DNA of 64,000 bases, taken from Pleomorphomonas diazotrophica. Its GTDB lineage: Bacteria > Pseudomonadota > Alphaproteobacteria > Rhizobiales > Pleomorphomonadaceae. Below the pieces are notes generated by a model. It ran no database searches. It was not told the DNA's origin and worked only from the letters and a program-made list of their open reading frames with translations. Every line of letters starts with the position of its first letter. Positions within the stretch are counted from its first letter, which is position 1. This document shows positions 50,837 to 59,586 of this stretch, piece after piece. The DNA is taken from contig NZ_PJNW01000002.1 in the NCBI RefSeq assembly GCF_002844595.1, forward strand, positions 434,001 through 498,000, read 5' to 3'. The translations under genes were made by a program, and so were the position numbers.

Positions 50837-51205
50837 ATGTGCAGTTGCGGGCAGCGGCATGCGGATATGGTCTGTTCAAGTTCCGGTCCTCGGGGATCGA
50901 TGCCGGGGCGGATCATTGGCCATGCGCTGATCCGTGCCTACCAGTTGCTCCTGTCGCCGCTGATGGGGCGGCAATGCCGCCATCTACCCACCTGCTCCAG
51001 CTATACCGATGAGGCCATTGGCCGTTTCGGCTTGTGGGCCGGCGGTTGGATGGGGCTTGCCCGCATTCTCCGCTGCAATCCCTGGGGCTCTTCGGGCTTC
51101 GATCCGGTGCCGGAGACGATCGATCCGGCCTATCGCTGGTGGCGACCCTGGACCGGCGCGCGCTGGACCGGCGCCCATATCGATCCTGCAACCAGGCTAG
51201 ACTGA
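50837..51205 (+). CDS. yidD: Membrane protein insertion efficiency factor YidD
   Basis: A 122-residue peripheral membrane protein that helps YidC-dependent insertion. The core has an amphipathic start (RIIGHALIRAYQLLLSPLMG), then the conserved cysteine motif CRHLPTCSSYTDEAI and ARILRCNPWGSSGFDPVPE. The N-terminal ~25 residues (MCSCGQRHADMV) are not conserved; an ATG further in (MPGRIIGH) is a possible alternative start. The 3' end overlaps the convergent MFS gene by 9 bases. Confidence 0.93.
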   Translation: MCSCGQRHADMVCSSSGPRGSMPGRIIGHALIRAYQLLLSPLMGRQCRHLPTCSSYTDEAIGRFGLWAGGWMGLARILRCNPWGSSGFDPVPETIDPAYRWWRPWTGARWTGAHIDPATRLD

Positions 51206-52594
51206 CGGCTCGCCCGCCGCCTCGGCGCGATGGCCGGAGACCTCCGAGCCGGCGTTCGGCGACATACGCGCATAGATCGGGATGCAGAGAAGGCCGATCA
51301 CCGCCAGCGCCAGAAAGGCCGGCACGAAGTCGCCCGGCAGTACCGCCATGTCGCCACGGATGGAGCGGGTGACTTCGAGGGCGGCGGCGCCGACCGCCAC
51401 ACCCAGCGCCGCCGAGATCTGCTGGCCGACCGAGGAAATCGACGTGGCGTGGCTCATCCGCCGATTGTCGATCTCGGCAAAGGCGAGGCCATTGAGGGCG
51501 GTGAACTGCAGGGAACGGAAGAACCCGCCGATCAGCAGCACGGCGAAGATGGCGGCATGGGACGTATCCTTGGTGAAGGAGATGATGGCCAGCAGGAAGG
51601 CGGTGGTGAACAGCGTGTTGGCCATCAGCACCATGCGGAAGCCCCAGGCGCGAAGGATGCGCGGCGCCGTGAACTTCATCAGCACGGCGCCGGCGGCGGT
51701 GGCGAAGGTGAGCATGCCGCTCTCGAAGGGCGACATGCCAAAGCCCAGTTGCAGAAGGAGCGGCAGCAGAAAGGGAATGGCGCCGACGCCGATGCGGAAC
51801 AGCAGGCCGCCGAGCACCGAGACGCGGAAGGTCGGCAGGCGGAAGAGGGTAAGGTCCATCAGCGGTTCGGGCGTCCGCAGGGCGTGGCGGGCGTAGGCGT
51901 AGAGTGCGGCAGCGCCAAGCAGGACGAGGGCGATGTCGATCCACGGCGGCAGCACGCCGATGCCGCTCGCCGCGATGCCGAACACGAAGCCGGCGAGCCC
52001 GACTCCCGACAGCAGGAAGCCGCGTGTGTCGAGGGGCGGCAGGTTCTCTTCCTTGTAGTTCTTGATGTAGATGCTGACCAGGACGAGGCCGACGATGCTG
52101 ATGGGGATGTTGATCCAGAAGATCCAGCGCCATTCGAAATAGGTGGTGATGAAGCCGCCGAGCGGCGGCCCGAGCACCGGGCCGATCATTGCCGGTACCG
52201 TCAGCCAGCTCATGGCGCGCAGATAGTCGGACTTCCTGACCGAGCGCAGCATCACCAGCCGGCCCACCGGCACCATCATGGCGCCGCCGGCTCCCTGCAC
52301 GATGCGGGCGGCGACGAAGCCTTCGAGCGACGACGAAAGACCGCAGAAGACCGATCCCGTCACGAAGACCAGGATGGCGAGACGGAAGACGGTGCGGGCG
52401 CCGAAGCGGTCGGCCATCCAGCCGGAAATCGGCAGGAAGACGGCGACCGAGATCAGGTAGCTGGTGAAGGCGAGCTTCAGGGAAATCGGGTCGACCCCGA
52501 GGTCGATGGCGATCTGTGGCAGCGAGGTGGAGACGACCGAACTGTCCAGATTCTCCATGAACAGCGCGCAGGCGACAATCAGCGGAATGAGCAT
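51197..52594 (-). CDS. DHA2-family (14-helix) MFS exporter
   Basis: A 465-residue multidrug-type antiporter: first helix LIVACALFMENLDSSVVSTSLPQIA, loop ISGWMADRFGARTVFRLAI, motif VQGAGGAMMVPVGRLVMLR, and the motif C helix MIGPVLGPPLGGFITTYFEWRWIFWINIP. These are typical of the EmrB/QacA group. Substrate unknown. I chose ATG 52594 (MLIPLIVA); the frame extends upstream to 52660, but those residues do not resemble the family start. Divergent from the FMN riboswitch/ribN unit. Confidence 0.9.
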   Translation of the reverse strand: MLIPLIVACALFMENLDSSVVSTSLPQIAIDLGVDPISLKLAFTSYLISVAVFLPISGWMADRFGARTVFRLAILVFVTGSVFCGLSSSLEGFVAARIVQGAGGAMMVPVGRLVMLRSVRKSDYLRAMSWLTVPAMIGPVLGPPLGGFITTYFEWRWIFWINIPISIVGLVLVSIYIKNYKEENLPPLDTRGFLLSGVGLAGFVFGIAASGIGVLPPWIDIALVLLGAAALYAYARHALRTPEPLMDLTLFRLPTFRVSVLGGLLFRIGVGAIPFLLPLLLQLGFGMSPFESGMLTFATAAGAVLMKFTAPRILRAWGFRMVLMANTLFTTAFLLAIISFTKDTSHAAIFAVLLIGGFFRSLQFTALNGLAFAEIDNRRMSHATSISSVGQQISAALGVAVGAAALEVTRSIRGDMAVLPGDFVPAFLALAVIGLLCIPIYARMSPNAGSEVSGHRAEAAGEPSV

Positions 52595-52772
52595 GGCTTT
52601 CTCGTGTTTCGTCCGGTTTATGGCGGAAGCGGAAACCGGGGTCGAGAGCAGGACGATCACATGTCGGAGAACATGACTGTCATGCGCGCGGAAACGGTGT
52701 GTCGCCTTTGATTTCCAGGGCTTCCTACAGTAATGTCCGGTCTGCCGAGGTGGTTCCCCACACCGGCGACCA

Positions 52773-52913
52773 TTCTCGGGGCGGGGCGAAATTCCCCACC
52801 GGCGGTAATGGTGGCGCGAGCCGCCTAGCCCGCGAGCGCTTCGGCCTCACGGCCGGAGGTCAGCAGATCCGGTTGGATTCCGGAGCCGACGGTACAGTCC
52901 GGATGAAAGAGAA
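52773..52913 (+). promoter_or_regulatory. FMN riboswitch (RFN element)
   Basis: The conserved RFN blocks occur in order: TCGGGGCGGGGCGAAATTCC, CACCGGCGGTAAT, AGCCCGCGAGCG, GGTCAGCAGATCCGG, ATTCCGGAGCCGACGGT, ACAGTCCGGATGAAAGAGAA. The closing P1 helix pairs TTCTC (52773-52777) with GAGAA (52909-52913). It lies about 110 bases upstream of the RibN-type riboflavin transporter, which it should shut down when FMN is plentiful. Confidence 0.97.
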
Positions 52914-52999
52914 GGGTGTGCTGAAACTCCCGTTCGCGACCGGCCCCAGCCGTTCGCGATCGATTGTCTTCATGACCCGATCGCCCTGATTCCGCGTCG

Positions 53000-53016
53000 T
53001 TCCTTTGTCTGAAGGA
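53000..53016 (+). promoter_or_regulatory. Hairpin covering the ribN ribosome-binding site
   Basis: TCCTT (53001-53005) can pair with AAGGA (53012-53016), which is the ribosome-binding site for the TTG start at 53025. Such sequestration would fit translational control by the upstream FMN riboswitch, but the helix is only 5 bp and the alternative pairing is not worked out. Confidence 0.35.
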
Positions 53017-53024
53017 CCCGTACC

Positions 53025-53957
53025 TTGAATCAGAGCCCGAACCAGACCCGGTCGTTTCCCGTGCTCGGAGCGGCCTACATGGTATCCGCCGGCGTCATCT
53101 TCGCCGCCATCAACGTGCTCACCCAGTGGGTGACCGGCACCTATCATTTCTCCTCGCAGGCGCTCGCCTTCTGGCAGTACGGCCTCTCCCTGGTCTTCTT
53201 CCTGCCCACGCTGTTGAAGCTCGGCGCCGGAGCCTTCCGCACCGCTCATCCGGTGGCCCATGTCGTCCGCGTGGTGTTCGCGACGCTGGGCGTGCAGTTC
53301 TTCGTCGGCGCCCTGGCGGCTGGCGTGCCGATTGCCCAGGTGGTGGCGATCGACATGACTTCGCCGTTTATCGTGATCGTGGCGGCCCGGCTCATTCTCG
53401 GCGAGCGCATCGGCCCGCACCGGGCGCTTGCCACAACCGTCGGCTTCGTCGGCGGCATGCTGATCCTGGCGCCCTGGTCGGACAGCTTCTCGGTCTACAG
53501 TCTGCTGCCGCTCGGGGCGGCGGCGATGTGGGCGGGGTCTTCGGTGATGACCAAGCAGTTGGCCGCCGTCGAGCGGCCGGAGTCGGTGACCATCTATCTT
53601 CTGGCGCTGCTCACGCCGATCAACGCCGCCTTCCTGTTGACTTCGACCGGTTTTGACGTCGGCTCCGCCTTTGCCTTGCCGGGCGGCACGGTTCTCTGGG
53701 TCGTGCTGGCGCTCGCCGCGCTGACCGCTGCGGCGCAGTATCTCCTGACGCTCGCCTATGCGCGCGCCGACGCCTCCTATCTCCAGACCTTCGACAACGT
53801 GCGCCTGCCGCTCAACACGCTGGCCGGCTGGCTGGTGTTTGCCTATGCGCCCGACGGCTATCTCTGGATCGGCGCCCTGATGATCGTCGGCGCGTCGCTC
53901 TATCTGCTGCGCACCGAGGCGGGAAAGCGCATCGACAACGAGCCCGTACCGGCCTGA
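53025..53957 (+). CDS. ribN: Riboflavin transporter RibN (EamA/DMT family)
   Basis: A 310-residue, ten-helix EamA-type transporter with two repeated halves (GAAYMVSAGVIFAAINVLTQWV; LLPLGAAAMWAGSSVMTKQLA). DMT carriers transport many metabolites, but the upstream FMN riboswitch identifies this one as a RibN-type riboflavin importer as described in rhizobia. The start codon is TTG 53025 with GAAGGA 8 bases upstream. A strong terminator follows, so riboswitch and gene form one unit. Confidence 0.93.
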   Translation: MNQSPNQTRSFPVLGAAYMVSAGVIFAAINVLTQWVTGTYHFSSQALAFWQYGLSLVFFLPTLLKLGAGAFRTAHPVAHVVRVVFATLGVQFFVGALAAGVPIAQVVAIDMTSPFIVIVAARLILGERIGPHRALATTVGFVGGMLILAPWSDSFSVYSLLPLGAAAMWAGSSVMTKQLAAVERPESVTIYLLALLTPINAAFLLTSTGFDVGSAFALPGGTVLWVVLALAALTAAAQYLLTLAYARADASYLQTFDNVRLPLNTLAGWLVFAYAPDGYLWIGALMIVGASLYLLRTEAGKRIDNEPVPA

Positions 53958-54002
53958 GCTGACGGCGGGTGGAAAGCGCCCGTCTTCCAATTTGATCCAT
54001 AT

Positions 54003-54038
54003 GGCCGGCGGGGCAGAGTTCCGCCGGCCGCCTTTTTA
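54003..54038 (+). terminator. Intrinsic terminator after ribN
   Basis: 9-bp perfect stem GGCCGGCGG/CCGCCGGCC (54003-54011 and 54021-54029) with a 9-base loop, followed by GCCTTTTTATT. Confidence 0.85.
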
Positions 54039-54156
54039 TTGAAAGCGGTGTGAACAACCGGCGCGCGGCGGCGACCGGCTTTGCATGTGTCGCTCTTTCG
54101 TGCGAAAAGTCCGTTTCTCTCAGCGGGGTTGCCCCGCGTTCTACGGACTAAACAAC

Positions 54157-54858
54157 ATGTCGGTGCTGAAGTCGATCCAGAACGCCGTGCCGCCGATTCA
54201 CCCGGAAGGGCACAAGTTCATCCTCGTTTTCCTGGCAGGAACGGTGCTTCTTGGCTGGCTGTTCGAGCCGCTGTTCTGGATCGGGTTGGCGCTCACCATC
54301 TGGTGCGCCCTGTTCTTCCGCGATCCGGTGCGGGTGACGCCGGTATCTAGTTCGCTGGTCGTTTCGCCGGCCGACGGCCGCATCTCCGCCGTGGGTCTTG
54401 CCGTGCCGCCGCGCGAACTCGGCCTTGGCCCGGAGCCGCTGCTTCGGATCTGCGTGTTCATGAACGTGTTCGACGTGCACGTGAACCGCGCGCCGGTGAC
54501 CGGCCGGGTCGTGCGCATCGCCTACAAGGCCGGCAAGTTCATCAACGCCGAACTCGACAAGGCGAGTGAGGACAACGAACGCAACGGCCTTGTCATCGAG
54601 CGGCCGGATGGTCGCGTCGTCGGCGTGGTGCAGATCGCCGGCCTGATCGCCCGCCGCATCGTCTCGTTCACGCGGGAGGGCGAGGGGCTCACCGTCGGCG
54701 ACCGCTTCGGCCTCATCCGTTTCGGCTCGCGCGTCGATGTCTACCTTCCGGCAACGGCGACGGCGCTCGTCTCCGAGGGGGCGCGGGCGATCGCCGGCGA
54801 GACGGTGCTCGCCGATATCGACGGCACCACCAAGACGCCTTTCGTGCGCGTGGCCTGA
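54157..54858 (+). CDS. psd: Phosphatidylserine decarboxylase proenzyme (short form)
   Basis: Makes phosphatidylethanolamine from phosphatidylserine. The 233-residue short form is typical of alphaproteobacteria: N-terminal hydrophobic helices ([26 protein letters not shown] in pieces), [27 protein letters not shown], and the self-cleavage site in [13 protein letters not shown] (Gly-Ser, about residues 189-190), where the serine becomes the pyruvoyl group. pssA follows 11 bases later. Confidence 0.96.
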   Translation: MSVLKSIQNAVPPIHPEGHKFILVFLAGTVLLGWLFEPLFWIGLALTIWCALFFRDPVRVTPVSSSLVVSPADGRISAVGLAVPPRELGLGPEPLLRICVFMNVFDVHVNRAPVTGRVVRIAYKAGKFINAELDKASEDNERNGLVIERPDGRVVGVVQIAGLIARRIVSFTREGEGLTVGDRFGLIRFGSRVDVYLPATATALVSEGARAIAGETVLADIDGTTKTPFVRVA

Positions 54859-54869
54859 GGCGGACGGCG

Positions 54870-55724
54870 ATGCCCGGACTCTTCCCGCCGTTCGATCCCG
54901 AGCCGGAGGCCGCCGAGCGCCCCGGGCGGCTCCGTCGCATTCCGATCCGCAGCGTCATCCCCAACCTCGTGACGCTGCTGTCGCTCTGCGCCGGACTGAC
55001 GTCGATCCGCATGGGCTTTGAAGGTCGCGTGGACATGGCGGTCTACGCCATTCTGGTCGCCGCCGTGCTGGACGGGCTCGACGGCCGGCTCGCCCGCTAT
55101 CTGCGCGTCACCTCCAAGTTCGGCGCCGAGCTTGATTCCCTCAGCGACTTCCTGAGCTTCGGCGTGGCACCGCCGCTGTTGCTGTTCGTGTGGAACTTCC
55201 ACGATATCAACTCCTTCGGCTGGGTGGCGGTGGTGCTGTTCGCCATTGCCGGCGCTCTGCGGCTTGCCCGTTTCAACACCATGCTGGGTGAGGACAAGCC
55301 GGCCTGGCAGTCCAACTTCTTCACGGGCGTGCCGATCCCGGCTGGTGCGCTGGCCGTGCTGCTGCCGATCTACGTCGATCGCGTCGGCATCGACGTACCC
55401 CAGGCAGCCGCGCCGGCGGTCGTCGCCTACGTGGTGCTGATCGCGGCGCTGATGGTCAGCCGCGTGCCGACCTTCTCGGGCAAGAAATATGGCGGCATCC
55501 AGCGGGAATGGGTGGTGCCGATCCTGATCGGCGTCGTCATCCTGGCCATGCTTCTGGTCAGCTACCCGTTCCATGTGCTCAGCATTCTGACGATCCTCTA
55601 TCTCGCCTACATTCCATTCGGCTGGCGCGCCTGGAACCGGCTGGCGCGCGCCCACGGCGCCAAGGAAGACGAGCTGACGCTGGATGTCGGCGGTCCCTTT
55701 CCCGACGACGAGACCACGCCCTGA
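54870..55724 (+). CDS. pssA: CDP-diacylglycerol-serine O-phosphatidyltransferase
   Basis: Makes phosphatidylserine from CDP-diacylglycerol and serine. The 284-residue membrane protein has the CDP-alcohol phosphatidyltransferase signature D-G-x2-A-R-x8-G-x3-D-x3-D as DGRLARYLRVTSKFGAELD then SLSD (about residues 70-92), and several further helices. It is paired with psd (11-base gap), so both steps to phosphatidylethanolamine are in one operon. Confidence 0.96.
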   Translation: MPGLFPPFDPEPEAAERPGRLRRIPIRSVIPNLVTLLSLCAGLTSIRMGFEGRVDMAVYAILVAAVLDGLDGRLARYLRVTSKFGAELDSLSDFLSFGVAPPLLLFVWNFHDINSFGWVAVVLFAIAGALRLARFNTMLGEDKPAWQSNFFTGVPIPAGALAVLLPIYVDRVGIDVPQAAAPAVVAYVVLIAALMVSRVPTFSGKKYGGIQREWVVPILIGVVILAMLLVSYPFHVLSILTILYLAYIPFGWRAWNRLARAHGAKEDELTLDVGGPFPDDETTP

Positions 55725-55797
55725 GCCGGCCTTGCGGCCGATCGGGCTTTCCGCCCCCCGACGCCGACCGCCCGGCAACCTGACGAGGTGACGCGAC

Positions 55798-56715
55798 ATG
55801 ATCGACAAGACCTATCCCCGCGACATGGTCGGTTACGGCCGCAATCCTCCCGACGCCGCCTGGCCGGATGGCGCGCATGTCGCGGTTCAGTTCGTCGTCA
55901 ACTACGAGGAGGGCGGCGAGAACTGCATCCTGCACGGCGATGCCGCCTCGGAGGCCTTCCTGTCGGAGATCGTCGGCGCCCAGCCGTGGCCCGGCCAGCG
56001 GCACGCCAACATGGAGTCGATCTATGAGTACGGCTCGCGCGCCGGCTTCTGGCGGCTGCACCGCCTGTTCACCTCGCGCGCCGTCCCTGTGACGGTCTAT
56101 GGGGTCGCCACGGCGCTCGCCCGCAATCCCGACGTGGTGGCGGCCATGAAGGAGGCCGACTGGGAGATCGCCAGCCACGGCCTCAAGTGGATCGACTACA
56201 AGGACTATACCAAGGAGGCCGAACGCGAGCACATGCTCGAGGCGATCCGCATCCACGAGGAGGTCACGGGGTCGCGACCGCTCGGCTGGTATACCGGCCG
56301 CGCCTCGATCCATTCGACGGAGCTGGCGATGGAGGAGGGCGGCTTCCTCTATTCATCGGACTCCTATGCTGACGATCTGCCCTACTGGATCGACGGTCCC
56401 AACGGACCGCACCTCATCATTCCGTATACGCTCGACACCAACGATATGCGGTTTGCGACAAATCAAGGCTTCAACTCGGGTGATCAGTTCTACACCTACC
56501 TCAAGGACGCGTTCGACGTCCTCTATGAGGAAGGCCGGAACGGCAGTCCGAAAATGCTGAACGTCGGCTTGCACTGCCGCCTCGTCGGGCGGCCGGCGCG
56601 CCTTGCCGCGCTTCAGCGCTTTCTGGACTACGTCTTGTCGCATGATAAGGTCTGGATACCGCGCCGGATCGATATCGCCTGGCACTGGATCGCCCAGCAC
56701 AGGCCCGGCGGCTGA
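55798..56715 (+). CDS. puuE: Allantoinase PuuE
   Basis: Metal-independent allantoinase of the polysaccharide-deacetylase fold, acting in purine (urate) breakdown. The 305-residue protein starts YPRDMVGYGRNPPDAAWPDGAHVAVQFVVNYEEGGE and has the family blocks SIYEYGSRAGFWRLHRLF, EIASHGLKWIDYKD, GWYTGRASIHSTELA and WIDGPNGPHLIIPYTLDTNDMRF in pieces. Usual partner genes (uraD, uraH, allantoate amidohydrolase) are absent from this window. The opp genes start about 155 bases downstream on the same strand. Confidence 0.94.
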   Translation: MIDKTYPRDMVGYGRNPPDAAWPDGAHVAVQFVVNYEEGGENCILHGDAASEAFLSEIVGAQPWPGQRHANMESIYEYGSRAGFWRLHRLFTSRAVPVTVYGVATALARNPDVVAAMKEADWEIASHGLKWIDYKDYTKEAEREHMLEAIRIHEEVTGSRPLGWYTGRASIHSTELAMEEGGFLYSSDSYADDLPYWIDGPNGPHLIIPYTLDTNDMRFATNQGFNSGDQFYTYLKDAFDVLYEEGRNGSPKMLNVGLHCRLVGRPARLAALQRFLDYVLSHDKVWIPRRIDIAWHWIAQHRPGG

Positions 56716-56871
56716 GGGCAGATAAGAAGAAGAAAGAGAACAACGACCGGCGCCGTCCGGCATTACTGATGCCTTTGGACCACTGGCAAGCAAACCGGCA
56801 ACAATGAATCCCTTTGACGATCGGCGGCAAGGCGCCCGGTCGCCATCACCACAGGCAGGAGGCTCTAGAAC

Positions 56872-58494
56872 ATGAACAACACCCCCCGCGTATTTCGCGC
56901 ATTGTCGGCGACGCTGATCGCCGGCTCGATGCTCGCCGTTCTCGCGACGCCGTCGCTCGCCGAAGTCGTCATCAGGCGCGGCAACGGTGGTGATCCCCAG
57001 ACCCTCGATCAGGCGCATATCTCGATCGACGTGGAAGGCTTCATCGTTCGCGACATGTTCGAGGGGCTGACCATCTTCGATCCGCACGGCAAGGTGATCC
57101 CCGGCGTGGCCGAGAGCTGGACGCTTTCGGACGACGGTCTGGTCTATACCTTCAAGCTGCGCGAGGCCGCCAAGTGGACGGATGGCACGCCGGTGACCGC
57201 CGACGATTTCGTGTTCGCCTACCGCCGGATGGAGAGCCCGAGTGAAGCGGCCGAGTACGCCAACATCCTCTATCCGATCAAGAATGCCGAAGCGATCAAT
57301 ACCGGCAAGGAAGTCGACGGCAAGAAGCTGCCGATCGAAGCGCTGGGCGTGAAGGCGATCGATCCCAAGACCCTGGAGATCACCCTCGAACGGCCGACCC
57401 CCTATTTCATCGAGCTGCTCGCGCACTATTCGGCGCTGCCGGTGCCGAAGTGGGCCATCGAGAAGTTCGGCGGCGACTGGATCAAGCCGGGCAACATCGT
57501 TTGCAACGGCGCCTACTGCTTGACCGAGAACGTTCCCAACGATCACATCACCGCGGTGAAGAATCCCAACTATTGGGATGTGGCCAACGTCAAGATCGAC
57601 AAGATCATCTACAACCCGTCCGAAGACCAGGCGACCACCGAGCGCATGTTTGAGGCCGGCGAGCTGGACCTCGTCTATAACTTCCAGGCCGACCAGAAGA
57701 AATTCCTCGAGGAGAAGCTCGGCAAGGACCAGGTCCTGGCCTTCTCCGATCTCGCGTCCTACTATTACGTGTTCGACAGCCGCAAGCCGCCGTTCGACGA
57801 CGCCCGCGTCCGTCAGGCCTTCTCCATGGCCGTCGATCGCGAGTTCCTGTCGGAGAAGATCTATTCCGGCACGCAGATGCCGGCCTACTCCTTCGTGCCG
57901 CCGGGCATTCCGGGCTACGAGGCGGCGACCGTCACCTGGGCCGACATGGACCAGCTCGACCGCGAGGACAAGGCCAAGGAACTGCTCAAGGAGGCCGGCT
58001 ATGGCGAGGGTGGCAAGCCGCTCAAGATCGATATCCGCTTCAACACCAATGACAACCACAAGAAGGTGGCGACAGCCATTGCCGACATGTGGAAGGCGAT
58101 CGGCGCCGAGGTGACCATCCAGAATCTCGACATCAAGTCGCACTACGCCTACATGCAGGAAGGCGGCGCCTTCGATGCGGCGCGCGCCGGCTGGACGGCC
58201 GACTACGCCGATCCGGAAAACTTCCTGAACCTCCTCATCTCGACCAATACCACCTTCAACTACGGTCATTGGAAGAACGAGAAGTTCGACGAGCTGATGA
58301 AGGCGTCCTACGAGGAGCGCGATCCTGCCAAGCGCATGCAGATCCTGCATGATGCCGAGCGCATTGCCATGGACGAGCACGCCCTTGCTCCGCTGATGGT
58401 CCATGCGTCGACCTGGCTCGTGTCCAACAAGGTGCAGGGCTTCGCGCCCAATCCGCAGAACGAGCATCTGACCAAGTTCCTCTCCTTCAAGTAA
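56872..58494 (+). CDS. oppA: Oligopeptide ABC transporter substrate-binding protein
   Basis: Periplasmic peptide-binding protein (SBP_bac_5). The 540 residues include a signal peptide (FRALSATLIAGSMLAVLATPSLA), then RGNGGDPQTLDQAH, GLTIFDPHGKVIPGVAESW, NGAYCLTENVPNDHITAVKN and YAFNYIK-like family patterns. A cysteine pair lies in NIVCNGAYCL. The permease genes begin about 170 bases downstream, after a hairpin; this fits the usual excess of binding protein over permease. First gene of the opp operon. Confidence 0.95.
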   Translation: MNNTPRVFRALSATLIAGSMLAVLATPSLAEVVIRRGNGGDPQTLDQAHISIDVEGFIVRDMFEGLTIFDPHGKVIPGVAESWTLSDDGLVYTFKLREAAKWTDGTPVTADDFVFAYRRMESPSEAAEYANILYPIKNAEAINTGKEVDGKKLPIEALGVKAIDPKTLEITLERPTPYFIELLAHYSALPVPKWAIEKFGGDWIKPGNIVCNGAYCLTENVPNDHITAVKNPNYWDVANVKIDKIIYNPSEDQATTERMFEAGELDLVYNFQADQKKFLEEKLGKDQVLAFSDLASYYYVFDSRKPPFDDARVRQAFSMAVDREFLSEKIYSGTQMPAYSFVPPGIPGYEAATVTWADMDQLDREDKAKELLKEAGYGEGGKPLKIDIRFNTNDNHKKVATAIADMWKAIGAEVTIQNLDIKSHYAYMQEGGAFDAARAGWTADYADPENFLNLLISTNTTFNYGHWKNEKFDELMKASYEERDPAKRMQILHDAERIAMDEHALAPLMVHASTWLVSNKVQGFAPNPQNEHLTKFLSFK

Positions 58495-58508
58495 GGGTGC
58501 GGCTTGCT

Positions 58509-58535
58509 CCCCTCTCCCGGAACCCGGGGGAGGGG
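58509..58535 (+). other. mRNA hairpin between oppA and oppB
   Basis: A stem of 12 bp with one mismatch: CCCCTCTCCCGG (58509-58520) with CCGGGGGAGGGG (58524-58535), 3-base loop, no T tract. Hairpins behind binding-protein genes commonly protect the upstream message or partly stop transcription. Confidence 0.6.
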
Positions 58536-58662
58536 CGGCATTGGAACGCGGGCGCTTCCCGAATGCGGGGGGCGCCGTCCGTCGGCCCTTGAGGCGTCCG
58601 TCTAGGATGTCCGGTCGGCGCGCCGTTCTCGCCTTTCCTGACCATCCAACGGGGACGGGTCC

Positions 58663-59586
58663 ATGCTACGTTTTGTCCTGCGACGGCTGATGTCGGCGGT
58701 GCCGACCATCTTCATCGTCGTTACGTTATCCTTCTTCCTGATGCGTGTCGCCCCTGGCGGTCCGTTCAACCTTGAACGCCCGCTGGAGCCGCAGGTTCTC
58801 GAAAACCTCAAGCGCGCCTTCCTGCTCGACCGTCCGCTGGTGGTGCAATACGGCCACTATCTGTGGAACCTGGTGCACGGCGACCTTGGCCCCAGCTTCG
58901 TCTTCCGCGACTTCACCGTGGCGGAGCTGATCACCAAGAGTCTTCCCTATTCCATGACACTCGGCGCCTGGGCGCTTTTTGTCGCGCTCGTTGGCGGCGT
59001 GACCATCGGCTCCTACGCGGCGCTCCGGCAGAACTCGCTGGTCGACTATGCCGTGATGAGCGTCGCGAGCTTCGGCATTACCGTTCCGAACTTCGTGTTG
59101 GCGCCGATCCTGTCCTTCGTCTTCGCCGTGGTGCTGCGCTGGCTGCCGGCCGGCGGCTGGGGCGACGGCGGTCCTACCCATCTGCTGCTGCCGGTGATCT
59201 CGCTGGCGCTGCCGCAGCTTGCGATCTTTGCGCGCATCACCCGCGGCTCGATGATCGAGACGCTTCGCGCCGATCACATCCGCACCGCTCGCGCCTATGG
59301 TCTGCCGACCCGCGTGGTGGTGATCGTTCACGCCATGCGTGCCGCGCTGGTGCCGGTGGTCAGCTATCTCGGTCCGGTCGCCGCGGCGGTGCTGACCGGC
59401 TCGGTGGTGGTCGAGACGGTCTACTCGCTGCCCGGCGTCGGTCGCTACTTCGTCCTCGGAGCCCTCAACCGCGACTACACGCTGGTCATGGGCACCGTCG
59501 TGCTGATCTCGGTGTTCATCGTCGTGTTCAATCTCATGGTCGACATTCTCTACGCCGTTCTCGATCCGAGGGTCCGTTATGACTGA
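58663..59586 (+). CDS. oppB: Oligopeptide ABC transporter permease OppB
   Basis: A 307-residue inner-membrane permease with about six helices. It starts MLRFVLRRLMSAVPTIFIVV and contains RVAPGGPF and the ATPase-contact EAA loop (ARAYGLPTRVVVIVHAMRAAL in pieces, about residues 200-220). Its stop overlaps the start of oppC by eight bases (ATGACTGA), so the two are translationally coupled. Partner of oppC and the fused ATPase. Confidence 0.95.
   Translation: MLRFVLRRLMSAVPTIFIVVTLSFFLMRVAPGGPFNLERPLEPQVLENLKRAFLLDRPLVVQYGHYLWNLVHGDLGPSFVFRDFTVAELITKSLPYSMTLGAWALFVALVGGVTIGSYAALRQNSLVDYAVMSVASFGITVPNFVLAPILSFVFAVVLRWLPAGGWGDGGPTHLLLPVISLALPQLAIFARITRGSMIETLRADHIRTARAYGLPTRVVVIVHAMRAALVPVVSYLGPVAAAVLTGSVVVETVYSLPGVGRYFVLGALNRDYTLVMGTVVLISVFIVVFNLMVDILYAVLDPRVRYD

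Noticed and set aside
52699-52989. 96-codon plus-strand open frame at the riboswitch
   Set aside because: The region is a non-coding FMN aptamer; the open frame is a by-product of its sequence.
52860-53990. 376-codon minus-strand open frame across the FMN riboswitch and ribN
   Set aside because: It covers a conserved RNA element and the opposite strand of ribN; composition is that of a GC shadow.
56353-58467. 704-codon open frame on the minus strand opposite oppA/puuE
   Set aside because: Antisense shadow; the plus strand encodes a signal-peptide-bearing binding protein and an allantoinase.
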